Source of the DNA: an uncultured Clostridia bacterium
GTDB lineage: Bacteria; Bacillota; Clostridia; Lachnospirales; Anaerotignaceae
Direction of reading: 5' to 3'
Length of the DNA: 11,403 nt
NCBI GenBank assembly: GCA_958420075.1
Contig: CATZIM010000033.1
Coordinates: 1-11,403, forward strand
Position 1 is the first letter of the stretch. Each line of letters opens with the position of its first letter. The notes below the pieces were generated by a model, which saw nothing but the letters and a program-made list of their open reading frames with translations, did not search any database and was not told the origin of the DNA. Both the position numbers and the translations under genes were made by a program. Shown here in pieces: positions 1 to 6,793 of the stretch.

Positions 1-36
1 GTGCTCATGATGCATCTTTAAAGTCGAGACCTTCAT
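1..36 (-). CDS. Start of an unidentified gene, 3' part outside the window
   Basis: Only the first 12 codons are visible, reading MKVSTLKMHHEH. The start is supported by a perfect AGGAGG (44-49) seven bases upstream of ATG (34-36) and by a good promoter further upstream (110-138). The run of three histidines among M-H-H-E-H could begin a metal-binding region, but 12 residues are too few to assign a family. In Bacillus the gene after priA is def (peptide deformylase), but this N-terminus does not look like Def, which usually starts with a short I-R-x-I/V-G-D-P-V-L type sequence. No function is proposed. The call rests on the start signals rather than on the protein. Confidence 0.6.
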   Translation of the reverse strand, partial: MKVSTLKMHHEH

Positions 37-43
37 TTTTTAT

Positions 44-102
44 CCTCCTAAAAGGCGCCTTGCGCCACCGATGTTCGATTGTTGTCTGCGAAACAATTCG
101 CA
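44..102 (-). promoter_or_regulatory. 5' leader with two small hairpins and the ribosome binding site of the partial gene
   Basis: The predicted transcript starts near 103-104. Its first bases (102 down to 87) form a perfect 6-bp stem, TGCGAA/TTCGCA, with a 4-base loop. A second hairpin, GGCGC-AAG-GCGCC (66 down to 54), is followed by TTTT and then AGGAGG at 44-49. A stem at the extreme 5' end is a known way to stabilise Gram-positive mRNAs. The second hairpin could influence ribosome access or be a very weak attenuator. These roles are inference; only the inverted repeats and the ribosome binding site are seen directly. Confidence 0.4.
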
Positions 103-109
103 TTAGAGT

Positions 110-138
110 ATTTTATCATATTTCCTACCAAGTTACAA
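110..138 (-). promoter_or_regulatory. Sigma-A type promoter for the partial gene at the left edge
   Basis: On the minus strand TTGTAA (133-138, 4 of 6 matches to TTGACA) is separated by 17 bases from TAAAAT (110-115, 5 of 6 matches to TATAAT). The predicted start is near 103-104. The priA stop codon lies at 143-145, so the promoter sits just beyond the end of priA. No intrinsic terminator separates priA from this promoter, so the downstream gene may also receive read-through from the yicC-priA operon. Confidence 0.6.
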
Positions 139-142
139 GATT

Positions 143-2575
143 TCACGCAAGGAAAGCAAGATGAAAGCGGATTTCCCGGCTCACGTCTTTCTTGGTCTGC
201 TCCACCGTATACAGGGCAAAAGCTTTTAGCCGCTCTGCATCTGTCCCCTTGGCAAAAATCTGCCAGCGGAATTCTCCTCTGAATTTGGGCAAAGGTGCAG
301 GCGCTGGACCCACTACGGTACAGTCAGCCCGCTCTGCGTAATGGTTCATATAAGCCCCCAATCGCTGGGCAGCCAATATCACTTCCTGCTCCATTTCTCC
401 GGTGATAAGCACAGAGAAGATATGCGAAAAAGGTGGATACTCCATTGCTTGCCGCAGAAGGATTTCCTCCTCATAAAATCCTTCATAATCCTGTGCCGCC
501 GCCATGCGGATAGCATGGTTTTCCGGCTGATAAGTCTGGATGAACACCCGTCCTTCAAGTTCCCCTCGTCCAGCTCTGCCAGCCGCCTGGGTAATGAGCT
601 GGAAACAATTTTCCGTCGCCTGATAGGTACCTAAATTCAAAGAAAGGTCTGCCGCCAGAATCCCCACCAATGTCACGTTCGGGAAATCATGACCTTTGGC
701 AATCATCTGGGTACCAATGAGAATATCAGCCTTTCCTTTTCCAAACAATTCCAATATGCGGGCATGTCCATTTTTACCTGTTGTGGTGTCCGCATCCATA
801 CGCAAAATACTTGCTTCTGGAAACAACCGCCGGGTTTCTTCTTCAATTTTCTGGGTTCCTGTGCCAAAGTAGCGGATATAATGGGAACCGCAAGACGGAC
901 ATGTCTTTGGCACTGGCACTTCTTTGCCACAGTAATGGCAGACCAGAGCTTTATCTGACGCATGGTAAGTATAAGAAACGTTACAGGAAGGACAGGTCAG
1001 AGCTTCCCCGCATTTTCGGCAGGAAACAAACGTGGAATATCCCCGTCGATTCAGAAAAAGCATGGTCTGCTGTCCCTTTTCCAGATTTTCCCGGATAGCC
1101 TGCTGCAAAGGCAGCCCAAAGGCGGAACGATTGCCATCCTCCAGTTCCTTCCGCATATCCGTCACAAAGACCTCTGGCAATCTGCTTCCTTTTGTCCGTT
1201 CTTTCAATTGCAGCAGCAAAAATTCTCCCGTCACTGCCCGATGATAACTGTCTATGTCCGGTGTGGCACTGCCCATAACCAGCAATGCCCCAGTCAATTC
1301 CGACAGCTTTCTTGCCACTTCTCGGGTATGATACTTGGGTGTTACATCAGAAATGTAACTGCTCTCATGACACTCATCCATGACAATAACCCCAAGGTTA
1401 GAGAAAGGCATAAACAACGCAGAACGTGGTCCAATGATGATGGAAATCTCCCCATCCCTTGCCTTTCGCCACTGGTCCAGACGTTCTCCCAGAGAAAGGC
1501 GGCTATGGGTCACAGAAACACGCTTGCCAAAACGAGAAATGAACCGCTCCATAATCTGTGGTGTCAATGAAATTTCCGGCACCAGCACAATGGCTTGCTT
1601 GCCCTCCATGATGACATGCTCAATGAGCTGCATATAGATTTCTGTTTTGCCGCTGCCTGTAACCCCATGGAGCAGGACTGGTCGTTTCTGCGCCTTCTGT
1701 TCTTCCTCTCGCAAAAAGGTCAATGCCTGCGCCTGTTCCGGTGTGGGATAAAAAGGCTGAGTGGGTGTGTAATCCTCCAATTGGAACACATCCCGCTTTT
1801 CCTGTCTGCGCTGTTCCACCAAAACGCCTTTTTGTAAAAGGGTATGGATGGGGGAATCTGTCACAGAAGCCTTTTCCTTCAATTCCTCCACAGAAAGGCT
1901 TTCTCCCGGAGAAATGGCGGAAAGCACCCGCAGCTGACCAGCCAGACGCTTGTCCTTTGCTGCTTTTTCCTTTGCTCCCGCAAGCAATTCTTCGTTTTCT
2001 GTCAGGGAAACATATCGTTTTTCTTTTTTATAGGTACTGCGCGTGGTTTTCTGGTGCAGACGGACAACTTTTTTCTCCTGTAAACAACGGAGGATGTATT
2101 CTGTGCGATTGCCGAAAATCTGCTCCAGTTCCCGCAGAGGGGTCGCCCCTCCCTGTTCTGCCAGCACATCTATCATCTGCTGTTCTTTTTCCGAAAGTTC
2201 TGCTGTTTGTCCCGTCAGTTCTGCATACCAGACGCTTTTGGTGCGGATGCCCGCCGGCATCACGGCCTGCAAACACTGATTCAATGTGCAGAAATATTCC
2301 TTTTTCATCCATTTCGCCAGTTCCAGTATGGACGGCGTCAGGATGGGTCTGCCTTCATCCAGAATTTCCACGATTTCCTTGATTTTCCCTGCAGGTACTT
2401 CCGTCGTTTCCGTCAGGGCAATGACATAACCTTCCCGCTTGGTGTTGCGCTGTCCAAAGGGCACCATAACACGCAGACCGACGCAGACTTCTTCTTCCCA
2501 CTGCGCAGGCACTCTATAGTCAAAAACGCGGTCTACCTCCGCATGATTGGCATCAATGATGACCTGTGCGTACAT
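143..2575 (-). CDS. priA: Primosomal protein N' (replication restart helicase PriA)
   Basis: PriA is a 3'-5' superfamily 2 DNA helicase that recognises stalled forks and reloads the replicative helicase. At 810 residues the protein has a normal length. An N-terminal DNA-binding region (about 1-110) is followed by the helicase core: Walker A GVTGSGKT (304-311), a DEAH-type box read here as DECH (400-403), GSATP (435-439), and motif V/VI regions with GTQMIAKGHD (621-630) and QAAGRAGR (663-670). Eight cysteines in four C-x2-C pairs (519/522, 528/531, 546/549, 559/562) form the two zinc sites typical of PriA. The ATG at 2573-2575 has AGGAGG (2582-2587) six bases upstream. It is the last gene of the yicC operon, 93 bases after rpoZ. 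DECH in place of the usual DEEH is unusual but leaves the D, E and H positions intact. Identification is very secure. Confidence 0.97.
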   Translation of the reverse strand: MYAQVIIDANHAEVDRVFDYRVPAQWEEEVCVGLRVMVPFGQRNTKREGYVIALTETTEVPAGKIKEIVEILDEGRPILTPSILELAKWMKKEYFCTLNQCLQAVMPAGIRTKSVWYAELTGQTAELSEKEQQMIDVLAEQGGATPLRELEQIFGNRTEYILRCLQEKKVVRLHQKTTRSTYKKEKRYVSLTENEELLAGAKEKAAKDKRLAGQLRVLSAISPGESLSVEELKEKASVTDSPIHTLLQKGVLVEQRRQEKRDVFQLEDYTPTQPFYPTPEQAQALTFLREEEQKAQKRPVLLHGVTGSGKTEIYMQLIEHVIMEGKQAIVLVPEISLTPQIMERFISRFGKRVSVTHSRLSLGERLDQWRKARDGEISIIIGPRSALFMPFSNLGVIVMDECHESSYISDVTPKYHTREVARKLSELTGALLVMGSATPDIDSYHRAVTGEFLLLQLKERTKGSRLPEVFVTDMRKELEDGNRSAFGLPLQQAIRENLEKGQQTMLFLNRRGYSTFVSCRKCGEALTCPSCNVSYTYHASDKALVCHYCGKEVPVPKTCPSCGSHYIRYFGTGTQKIEEETRRLFPEASILRMDADTTTGKNGHARILELFGKGKADILIGTQMIAKGHDFPNVTLVGILAADLSLNLGTYQATENCFQLITQAAGRAGRGELEGRVFIQTYQPENHAIRMAAAQDYEGFYEEEILLRQAMEYPPFSHIFSVLITGEMEQEVILAAQRLGAYMNHYAERADCTVVGPAPAPLPKFRGEFRWQIFAKGTDAERLKAFALYTVEQTKKDVSREIRFHLAFLA

Positions 2576-2580
2576 CTCGC

Positions 2581-2658
2581 ACCTCCTTTCTGTAAATGTC
2601 AGAAAAGCCGGAGATTTCGCTGTTCCTTTCGGCAGCTTTCTGAACCTCCGACTTTTTC
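2581..2658 (-). promoter_or_regulatory. Structured spacer before priA with two competing helices
   Basis: In the minus-strand RNA an 11-bp helix with one G-U pair forms between 2656-2646 and 2613-2603. It can be extended by three pairs and encloses a smaller hairpin (2636-2619) capped by a GAAA tetraloop with an AA bulge. A second helix of 8 bp with one G-U pairs CTTTTCTG (2607-2600) with CAGAAAGG (2592-2585) around a 7-base loop, and covers part of the priA ribosome binding site (2587-2582). The helices share bases 2603-2607, so their full forms exclude each other. The large helix with its TTTT also resembles a weak terminator. A control role for priA, translational or by attenuation, is inference; the pairings are read from the sequence. 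It matches no riboswitch class that I recognise. Confidence 0.4.
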
Positions 2659-2668
2659 CCGTTGATCA

Positions 2669-2962
2669 TTATGCTTCTGTTTCTTCTGTTGCTGTTGTTT
2701 CTTCTACAGCTTCTTCTTCCGCAGGAACTGCTTCTTCGGGATGTCCCTGACGTACTTTGATTTTGCCCTGGTACAGTTCGTTGACTGCGATGGATACGGG
2801 TTTGTCAACCTTTGTGTTGCTTACCAGAGGTTCTGCATGGTCAACCAGCTGTCTTGCACGTTTTGCTGCTGCAATCACGATGGTGTAACGGCTGCCCAGT
2901 GTAATATCATCTGTTTCCTGATTGATAACGTCCAATAAGTCTGTATAAGATGGTCTTAACAT
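2669..2962 (-). CDS. rpoZ: DNA-directed RNA polymerase omega subunit
   Basis: Omega supports folding and assembly of the beta' subunit of RNA polymerase. The protein is 97 residues from ATG. It has the conserved block SRYTIVIAAAKRARQL (24-39), the KPVSIAVNELYQGKI segment (54-68), and an acidic, low-complexity tail rich in E, A and T (about 75-97). I choose ATG at 2960-2962 rather than the in-frame TTG at 2966-2968. AAAGGAGAG (2971-2979) lies at a workable distance from the ATG but only about four bases from the TTG, and omega proteins normally start ML-x-PS. The gmk stop (2965-2967) lies two bases before this start, which indicates one transcript and probable translational coupling. Confidence 0.93.
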   Translation of the reverse strand: MLRPSYTDLLDVINQETDDITLGSRYTIVIAAAKRARQLVDHAEPLVSNTKVDKPVSIAVNELYQGKIKVRQGHPEEAVPAEEEAVEETTATEETEA

Positions 2963-2964
2963 AA

Positions 2965-3573
2965 TCAAATCTCTCCTTTGAATACCTTTTTGATCTCTTT
3001 ATTTCTACTGCAGCGCATGGATTCTGCATGGACAATGTCCAGGATATCCTGTGTTGCCTGAGGAACTGTATCGTTGATGACTACATAGTCATAATCCTGC
3101 ACATATTCCATTTCTTCCAGCGCGCGGTGGATACGGCGGTTGATGGTTTCTTTATCCTCTGTGCCGCGGTTTGTCAGGCGTCTGCCCAGTTCTTCCAGAT
3201 TTGGAGGAACCAGGAAAATCAATACCCCTTCGGGATAGAGTTTTTTCACCTGCAATGCACCCTGTACTTCGATTTCCAGAATGACGTTCTGGCCTTTCTG
3301 CAGCTGTTCTGTTACATATGCTCTCGGTGTGCCATAGCAGTTGCCGCAGAATTCTGCCCATTCCAGCAGTTCCTGATTGGCAATCATTTTTTCAAATTCT
3401 TCCCTTGTGCGGAAGAAATAATGCACACCGTCCTGTTCATACTCTCTTGGTGCACGTGTGGTAGCGGAAATGGAAAGGGCAAAATCATCCTTTGCTTTCA
3501 GCTGCTCCACGATAGTGCCTTTGCCGGAACCGGATGGTCCCGATAAAATCAGCAATAATCCCTGTTTTTTCAT
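2965..3573 (-). CDS. gmk: Guanylate kinase
   Basis: This cytoplasmic enzyme phosphorylates GMP to GDP using ATP, the step that feeds GTP, dGTP and (p)ppGpp pools. The protein is 202 residues, the family's usual length. Visible motifs are the P-loop GPSGSGKGT (12-20), the GMP-binding segment [20 protein letters not shown] (34-53), YGTPRAYV (80-87), the EIEVQGA stretch (100-106) and the lid region with arginines RR (131-132) and NRGTED (135-140). Its ATG (3571-3573) overlaps the remA stop as ATGA, and an AGGGGAG ribosome binding site lies a short distance upstream inside the end of remA. The position between remA and rpoZ is the standard Firmicutes arrangement. Confidence 0.97.
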   Translation of the reverse strand: MKKQGLLLILSGPSGSGKGTIVEQLKAKDDFALSISATTRAPREYEQDGVHYFFRTREEFEKMIANQELLEWAEFCGNCYGTPRAYVTEQLQKGQNVILEIEVQGALQVKKLYPEGVLIFLVPPNLEELGRRLTNRGTEDKETINRRIHRALEEMEYVQDYDYVVINDTVPQATQDILDIVHAESMRCSRNKEIKKVFKGEI

Positions 3574-3833
3574 GTTACACTCCCCTTTTGTTCTGCCGCA
3601 AGGCGTCCGCCGATGGTTTCGGGCATATTAGGCGAAAGCACCACATGTCCGTTATCCATGATGATGACGCATCTTGTTTTTCTGCCGTAAGTGGCATCGA
3701 TCAGATTCCCTTTTTCTTTTGCCTCCTGGATGATTCGTTTCACCGGGGCGGAATCGGGGCTGATGATGGCAATGACCCGATTTGCGGAAACCACATTGCC
3801 ATAGCCAATATTCAAAAACTGAATCCGTTCCAT
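3570..3833 (-). CDS. remA: RemA family DNA-binding regulator (DUF370)
   Basis: In Bacillus subtilis RemA (YlzA) is a small DNA-binding protein that activates biofilm matrix and osmoprotection operons. The family is widespread in Firmicutes, and its targets in this organism are unknown. The protein is 87 residues and shows the family signatures [18 protein letters not shown] (6-23), SPDSAPVKR (25-33), [11 protein letters not shown] (44-54), [12 protein letters not shown] (56-67) and a PET motif (71-73). Arginines 19 and 51 and proline 30 correspond, by my recall, to residues needed for function in B. subtilis. ATG at 3831-3833 has GGAG (3843-3846) nine bases upstream, within the end of yicC. 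The stop overlaps the gmk start by four bases. Family assignment is firm; the regulon is not predicted. Confidence 0.93.
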   Translation of the reverse strand: MERIQFLNIGYGNVVSANRVIAIISPDSAPVKRIIQEAKEKGNLIDATYGRKTRCVIIMDNGHVVLSPNMPETIGGRLAAEQKGSVT

Positions 3834-3839
3834 ATATGA

Positions 3840-4727
3840 TCACTCCAGATTCTGAATCTGTTCTCTGATTTTTTCGATTTCGCTCTTGAGGGCGATGGTT
3901 GCCTTCACGATGCGGATATCATTTGCTTTGGAAGCGATGGTATTGGATTCTCTGTTCATTTCCTGCACCAGGAAATCCAGCTTTCTGCCTACCTGACCGC
4001 CATTTTCCAGAATTTCTCTCAGCTGGATCAGATGGCTGTCCAGTCTGGTCAGTTCTTCGTCGATGCAGCCTTTATCCGCGAAAATCGCAACTTCCATTGC
4101 CACACGCTGAGGATCTACATCTACATTATCCAGCAGTTCTTTCAGGCGGTTATTGAGTTTTTCCTGATATTCCACTACCACCTGAGGGGCATATACCTTA
4201 ACTTCTTCCACCAGTTTGGCAATGTATTCGCCTTTTTTCAGGATATCCTGTTTCAGGTTTTCCCCTTCCACACTGCGCATAGCAACGAAATTTTCCACTG
4301 CTGCATCCAGTGCGGGAGAGAGTGCCGCCCAGATCACATCTTCTTCCTTCTGCGCTTTTTCCACGGTGATGACATCGGGGAATTTTGCTGTCAGAGAAAG
4401 CAGGTCTGCACCGTTGACACCCAGCAGGTTTTCCAGTTCACGGAGTTTTTCAGCATAAGCCGCTGCCAAACCTGTGTTGAGTTTTACTTCCACATCATCA
4501 GCGGAAAATGTTTCAAAACTGATGAACACGTCGGTTTTGCCACGGAATACATCCTGCATCACCCGTTTTTTGATTTTATCTTCCAGACTTGCCAGAGAAC
4601 GGGGCAGTTTGATGGTCATATCATTATAACGGTGGTTGACAGATTTCATTTCCACCACAAATTTCCGGTCTTCTGCAATATGCTCGCCTCTGCCATAGCC
4701 TGTCATGCTTCTTACATTCGCACTCAT
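3840..4727 (-). CDS. yicC: YicC/YloC family endoribonuclease
   Basis: Members of this family (E. coli YicC, B. subtilis YloC) have been reported as endoribonucleases acting in RNA turnover. The protein is 295 residues, a normal length. The N-terminal signature SMTGYGRG (7-14) is followed by EMKSVNHRYNDMTIKLPR (26-43). The C-terminal DUF1732 region carries DEELTRLDSHL (223-233), GRKLDFLVQEMNRESNTIAS (247-266) and a final helix ending KSEIEKIREQIQNLE. ATG at 4725-4727 has AAAGGAA (4733-4739) at suitable spacing. It is the first gene of the operon, about 48 bases downstream of the predicted transcription start. Its TGA (3840-3842) precedes remA by six bases. The family is certain; biochemical activity rests on homologues. 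Confidence 0.95.
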   Translation of the reverse strand: MSANVRSMTGYGRGEHIAEDRKFVVEMKSVNHRYNDMTIKLPRSLASLEDKIKKRVMQDVFRGKTDVFISFETFSADDVEVKLNTGLAAAYAEKLRELENLLGVNGADLLSLTAKFPDVITVEKAQKEEDVIWAALSPALDAAVENFVAMRSVEGENLKQDILKKGEYIAKLVEEVKVYAPQVVVEYQEKLNNRLKELLDNVDVDPQRVAMEVAIFADKGCIDEELTRLDSHLIQLREILENGGQVGRKLDFLVQEMNRESNTIASKANDIRIVKATIALKSEIEKIREQIQNLE

Positions 4728-4780
4728 GTCTGTTCCTTTCTTTCTAAACTCATGTTTTCCGAACCATTTTGAACTGTTTC

Positions 4781-4809
4781 ATTATACCCATTGTCACACA
4801 AAAGCGCAA
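4781..4809 (-). promoter_or_regulatory. Promoter of the yicC-remA-gmk-rpoZ-priA operon
   Basis: On the minus strand a perfect -10 box TATAAT (4781-4786) lies 17 bases from TTGCGC (4804-4809, 3 of 6 matches to the -35 consensus). The predicted start is near 4775, giving a leader of about 48 bases before yicC. It is divergent from the rqcH promoter about 70 bases away, and the two share an AT-rich spacer (about 4810-4875). No operator is evident. Confidence 0.6.
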
Positions 4810-4876
4810 CAAAAAACGGGAATTGTATCCACTATTTTTAATCAAATTTTAATTTTTCTTTTCAAAAGCACGCCCT

Positions 4877-4904
4877 TTCCCACTTTTGGCAAATATGCTA
4901 TACT
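4877..4904 (+). promoter_or_regulatory. Extended -10 promoter of rqcH
   Basis: TGCTATACT at 4896-4904 is an extended -10 element, with TG one base before TATACT (5 of 6 matches to consensus). The best -35 is weak: TTCCCA (4877-4882) at 16 bases. The predicted start is near 4911, leaving a leader of about 27 bases that contains AAAAAGGAGGG. This placement argues against the in-frame TTG at 4908 as the rqcH start, because that codon would precede the transcript. Confidence 0.55.
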
Positions 4905-4937
4905 TAATTGTTAACAAAACAAAAAGGAGGGATTGCT

Positions 4938-6704
4938 ATGGCACTGGACGGTATCACCACCGCAGCCATCGTCACCGAACTGAAAGAGAAACTCATCGGC
5001 GGCAGAATCGACAAGGTACATCAGCCTCTTGCCGACGAAATCCGCTTTTCCGTGCGCGCCATCGGCGCCAATTATAAAGTGCTGGCTTCTGCCAATTCCG
5101 GTCATCCCCGGATGCACATCACCGAAAACACCAGAGAAAACCCTATGACAGCGCCACTGTTTTGCATGGTGCTGCGCAAGCACATTGCAGGCGGCAAGAT
5201 CGTTGACATCTGCCAGCCCAATTTCGAGCGTATCATCATCATCAAAGTGGAGTCTGCCAACGAAATGGGCGACATGACTGTGAAAAACCTGATTCTGGAA
5301 ATCATGGGCAAGCATAGCAACCTGATTCTTACAGACGAAAACAACAAGATTCTGGATTCCATCAAACGTGTTTCCCACGACAAAAGCTCTGTCCGGGAAG
5401 TCCTGCCGGGAAAAACCTATGTGTTCCCCCCTTCTCAAGATAAGAAAAACCCCATGGAACTGGAAGAAAGCAGTTTTTCTACTCTGCTTCATGTGCAGGA
5501 AGGACAGAAGATACAGGATTTCCTTTATAAAACTTATACAGGTATCAGCCCCATCATGGCGGCGGAAATCTGCCACGAAGCAAAACTGGATGCTTCCGAT
5601 GCCTGCGAGCAGATAACAGCAGAAAAAGAACATGCCCTTTTTACTGCCTTTTCCAACACCATGGAACAGGTAAAAGCAGGTGCTTTCTCCCCTGCCGTTT
5701 ACTATCAGAAACCCGGCGGCAAGATTCTGGATTTTGGCGTACTGCCCATGACACAGTTTGACGGATTATATGCGAAGGCATATCCTACGGTTTCCGCTCT
5801 GCTGGAAGGATTCTACACTGAGCGTGACAACGCGGCACATATCCGGCAGAAAGCACACGATACCCGCAGACTGGTCATGACCAACATCGAAAGATGTGTG
5901 AAAAAGAAAGATATCCAGCTGAAAACTCTGCGGGATGTAGCAGGCAAGGATAAATGGAAATTGAAAGGCGAACTCATCACCGCCAATATTTACGCCATCC
6001 CCCCCAATGCTACTACATTCAAAACTGTGAATTTCTATGACGAAAACATGGCAGAAATCGAAATTGCCCTGGACCCCACCAAAACACCGGCGGAAAATGC
6101 CCAGAAATATTTCAACAAATACAACAAAGCTAAACGTACACTGGCTGCCATGGAAATCCAGCAGAAACAGAATGACGAAGAACTGGCATATCTGGAAAGT
6201 GTCCTGAACGCGCTGGACACTGCGAAGGACGATGCCGATTTGGCGGAAATCCGCACAGAACTGGCAGAAAGCGGCTTCATCCGCAGACAGCCCCAGAAAA
6301 AAGGTCAGTCCAAGCCAAAGAAAGCAAAACCCATGCGCTATATTTCTTCTGACGGCTACGAAATTCTGGTGGGCAAAAGCAATCTGCAAAATGATGAGCT
6401 GACTTTGCGAACAGCAGAGCCCACAGACATTTGGATGCACACCAAAGAAATCCCCGGTTCCCACGTCATCATCCGCACCAACGGCAAAGGAGAAGTCCCT
6501 ATCCCCACACTGGAGGAAGCGGCAAATCTGGCGGCATTCTACAGCAAAGCCAAAAACGGCAGTATGGTGCCTGTGGACTATACTCTGCGGAAAAACGTGA
6601 AAAAGCCCAATGGCGCAAAGCCAGGCATGGTCATTTATCTGACCAACAAAACCATTTATATTACACCAGAAGAAGAAAAAGTCAACCAAATGGCAACTGA
6701 ATAA
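4938..6704 (+). CDS. rqcH: RqcH (NFACT family, ribosome-associated quality control; formerly fibronectin-binding protein A)
   Basis: Bacterial RqcH (Rqc2/NEMF homologue) binds 50S subunits obstructed by peptidyl-tRNA and recruits tRNA-Ala to add C-terminal alanine tails that mark nascent chains for degradation. The protein is 588 residues. NFACT-N spans about 4-260 with EIMGKHSNLILTD (121-133). A helix-rich coiled-coil middle (about 285-435) carries YFNKYNKAKR (391-400). The C-terminal NFACT-R domain (about 467-575) contains GYEILVGKSNLQNDELT (473-489) and DIWMHTKEIPGSHVII (497-512). ATG at 4938 follows AGGAGG (4925-4930) by seven bases. The functionally important D97-R98 pair of B. subtilis RqcH is E97-R98 here. 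B. subtilis also places yloA/rqcH close to yloC-remA-gmk. It is probably monocistronic, given the terminator just after the stop. Confidence 0.95.
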   Translation: MALDGITTAAIVTELKEKLIGGRIDKVHQPLADEIRFSVRAIGANYKVLASANSGHPRMHITENTRENPMTAPLFCMVLRKHIAGGKIVDICQPNFERIIIIKVESANEMGDMTVKNLILEIMGKHSNLILTDENNKILDSIKRVSHDKSSVREVLPGKTYVFPPSQDKKNPMELEESSFSTLLHVQEGQKIQDFLYKTYTGISPIMAAEICHEAKLDASDACEQITAEKEHALFTAFSNTMEQVKAGAFSPAVYYQKPGGKILDFGVLPMTQFDGLYAKAYPTVSALLEGFYTERDNAAHIRQKAHDTRRLVMTNIERCVKKKDIQLKTLRDVAGKDKWKLKGELITANIYAIPPNATTFKTVNFYDENMAEIEIALDPTKTPAENAQKYFNKYNKAKRTLAAMEIQQKQNDEELAYLESVLNALDTAKDDADLAEIRTELAESGFIRRQPQKKGQSKPKKAKPMRYISSDGYEILVGKSNLQNDELTLRTAEPTDIWMHTKEIPGSHVIIRTNGKGEVPIPTLEEAANLAAFYSKAKNGSMVPVDYTLRKNVKKPNGAKPGMVIYLTNKTIYITPEEEKVNQMATE

Positions 6705-6710
6705 AAAAAC

Positions 6711-6752
6711 AGGCAAACGCGTCTTGATATTCCAGCGCGTTTGCCTTTATTT
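6711..6752 (+). terminator. Rho-independent terminator of rqcH
   Basis: A perfect 11-bp stem, AGGCAAACGCG (6711-6721) with CGCGTTTGCCT (6736-6746), encloses a 14-base loop and is followed by TTTATTT. It starts six bases after the rqcH stop. The A-rich stretch before the stem would make it work in both directions, but no minus-strand gene approaches from the right here. Confidence 0.85.
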
Positions 6753-6793
6753 GCAAACTATAGGCATACAGTATGTTATCGTGAGGTCATATT

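Noticed and set aside
4863..4888. Inverted repeat CAAAAG...CTTTTG around the rqcH -35 region as an operator
   Set aside because: The arms are only 6 bp, AT-rich, and separated by 14 bases in an AT-rich region, so chance is a sufficient explanation.
4908..4937. TTG at 4908 as an earlier start for rqcH
   Set aside because: It lies at or before the predicted transcript start, and the AGGAGG at 4925-4930 clearly serves the ATG at 4938.
4911..6716. Two long open frames antisense to rqcH (240 and 316 codons)
   Set aside because: Both are shadows of rqcH with F/C/H-rich translations and no ribosome binding sites that fit.
6751..6779. TTGCAA-17-TGTTAT as a promoter for the MATE gene
   Set aside because: Both boxes match only 4 of 6, and the start it implies (about 6786) would cut off the ribosome binding site at 6783-6786.
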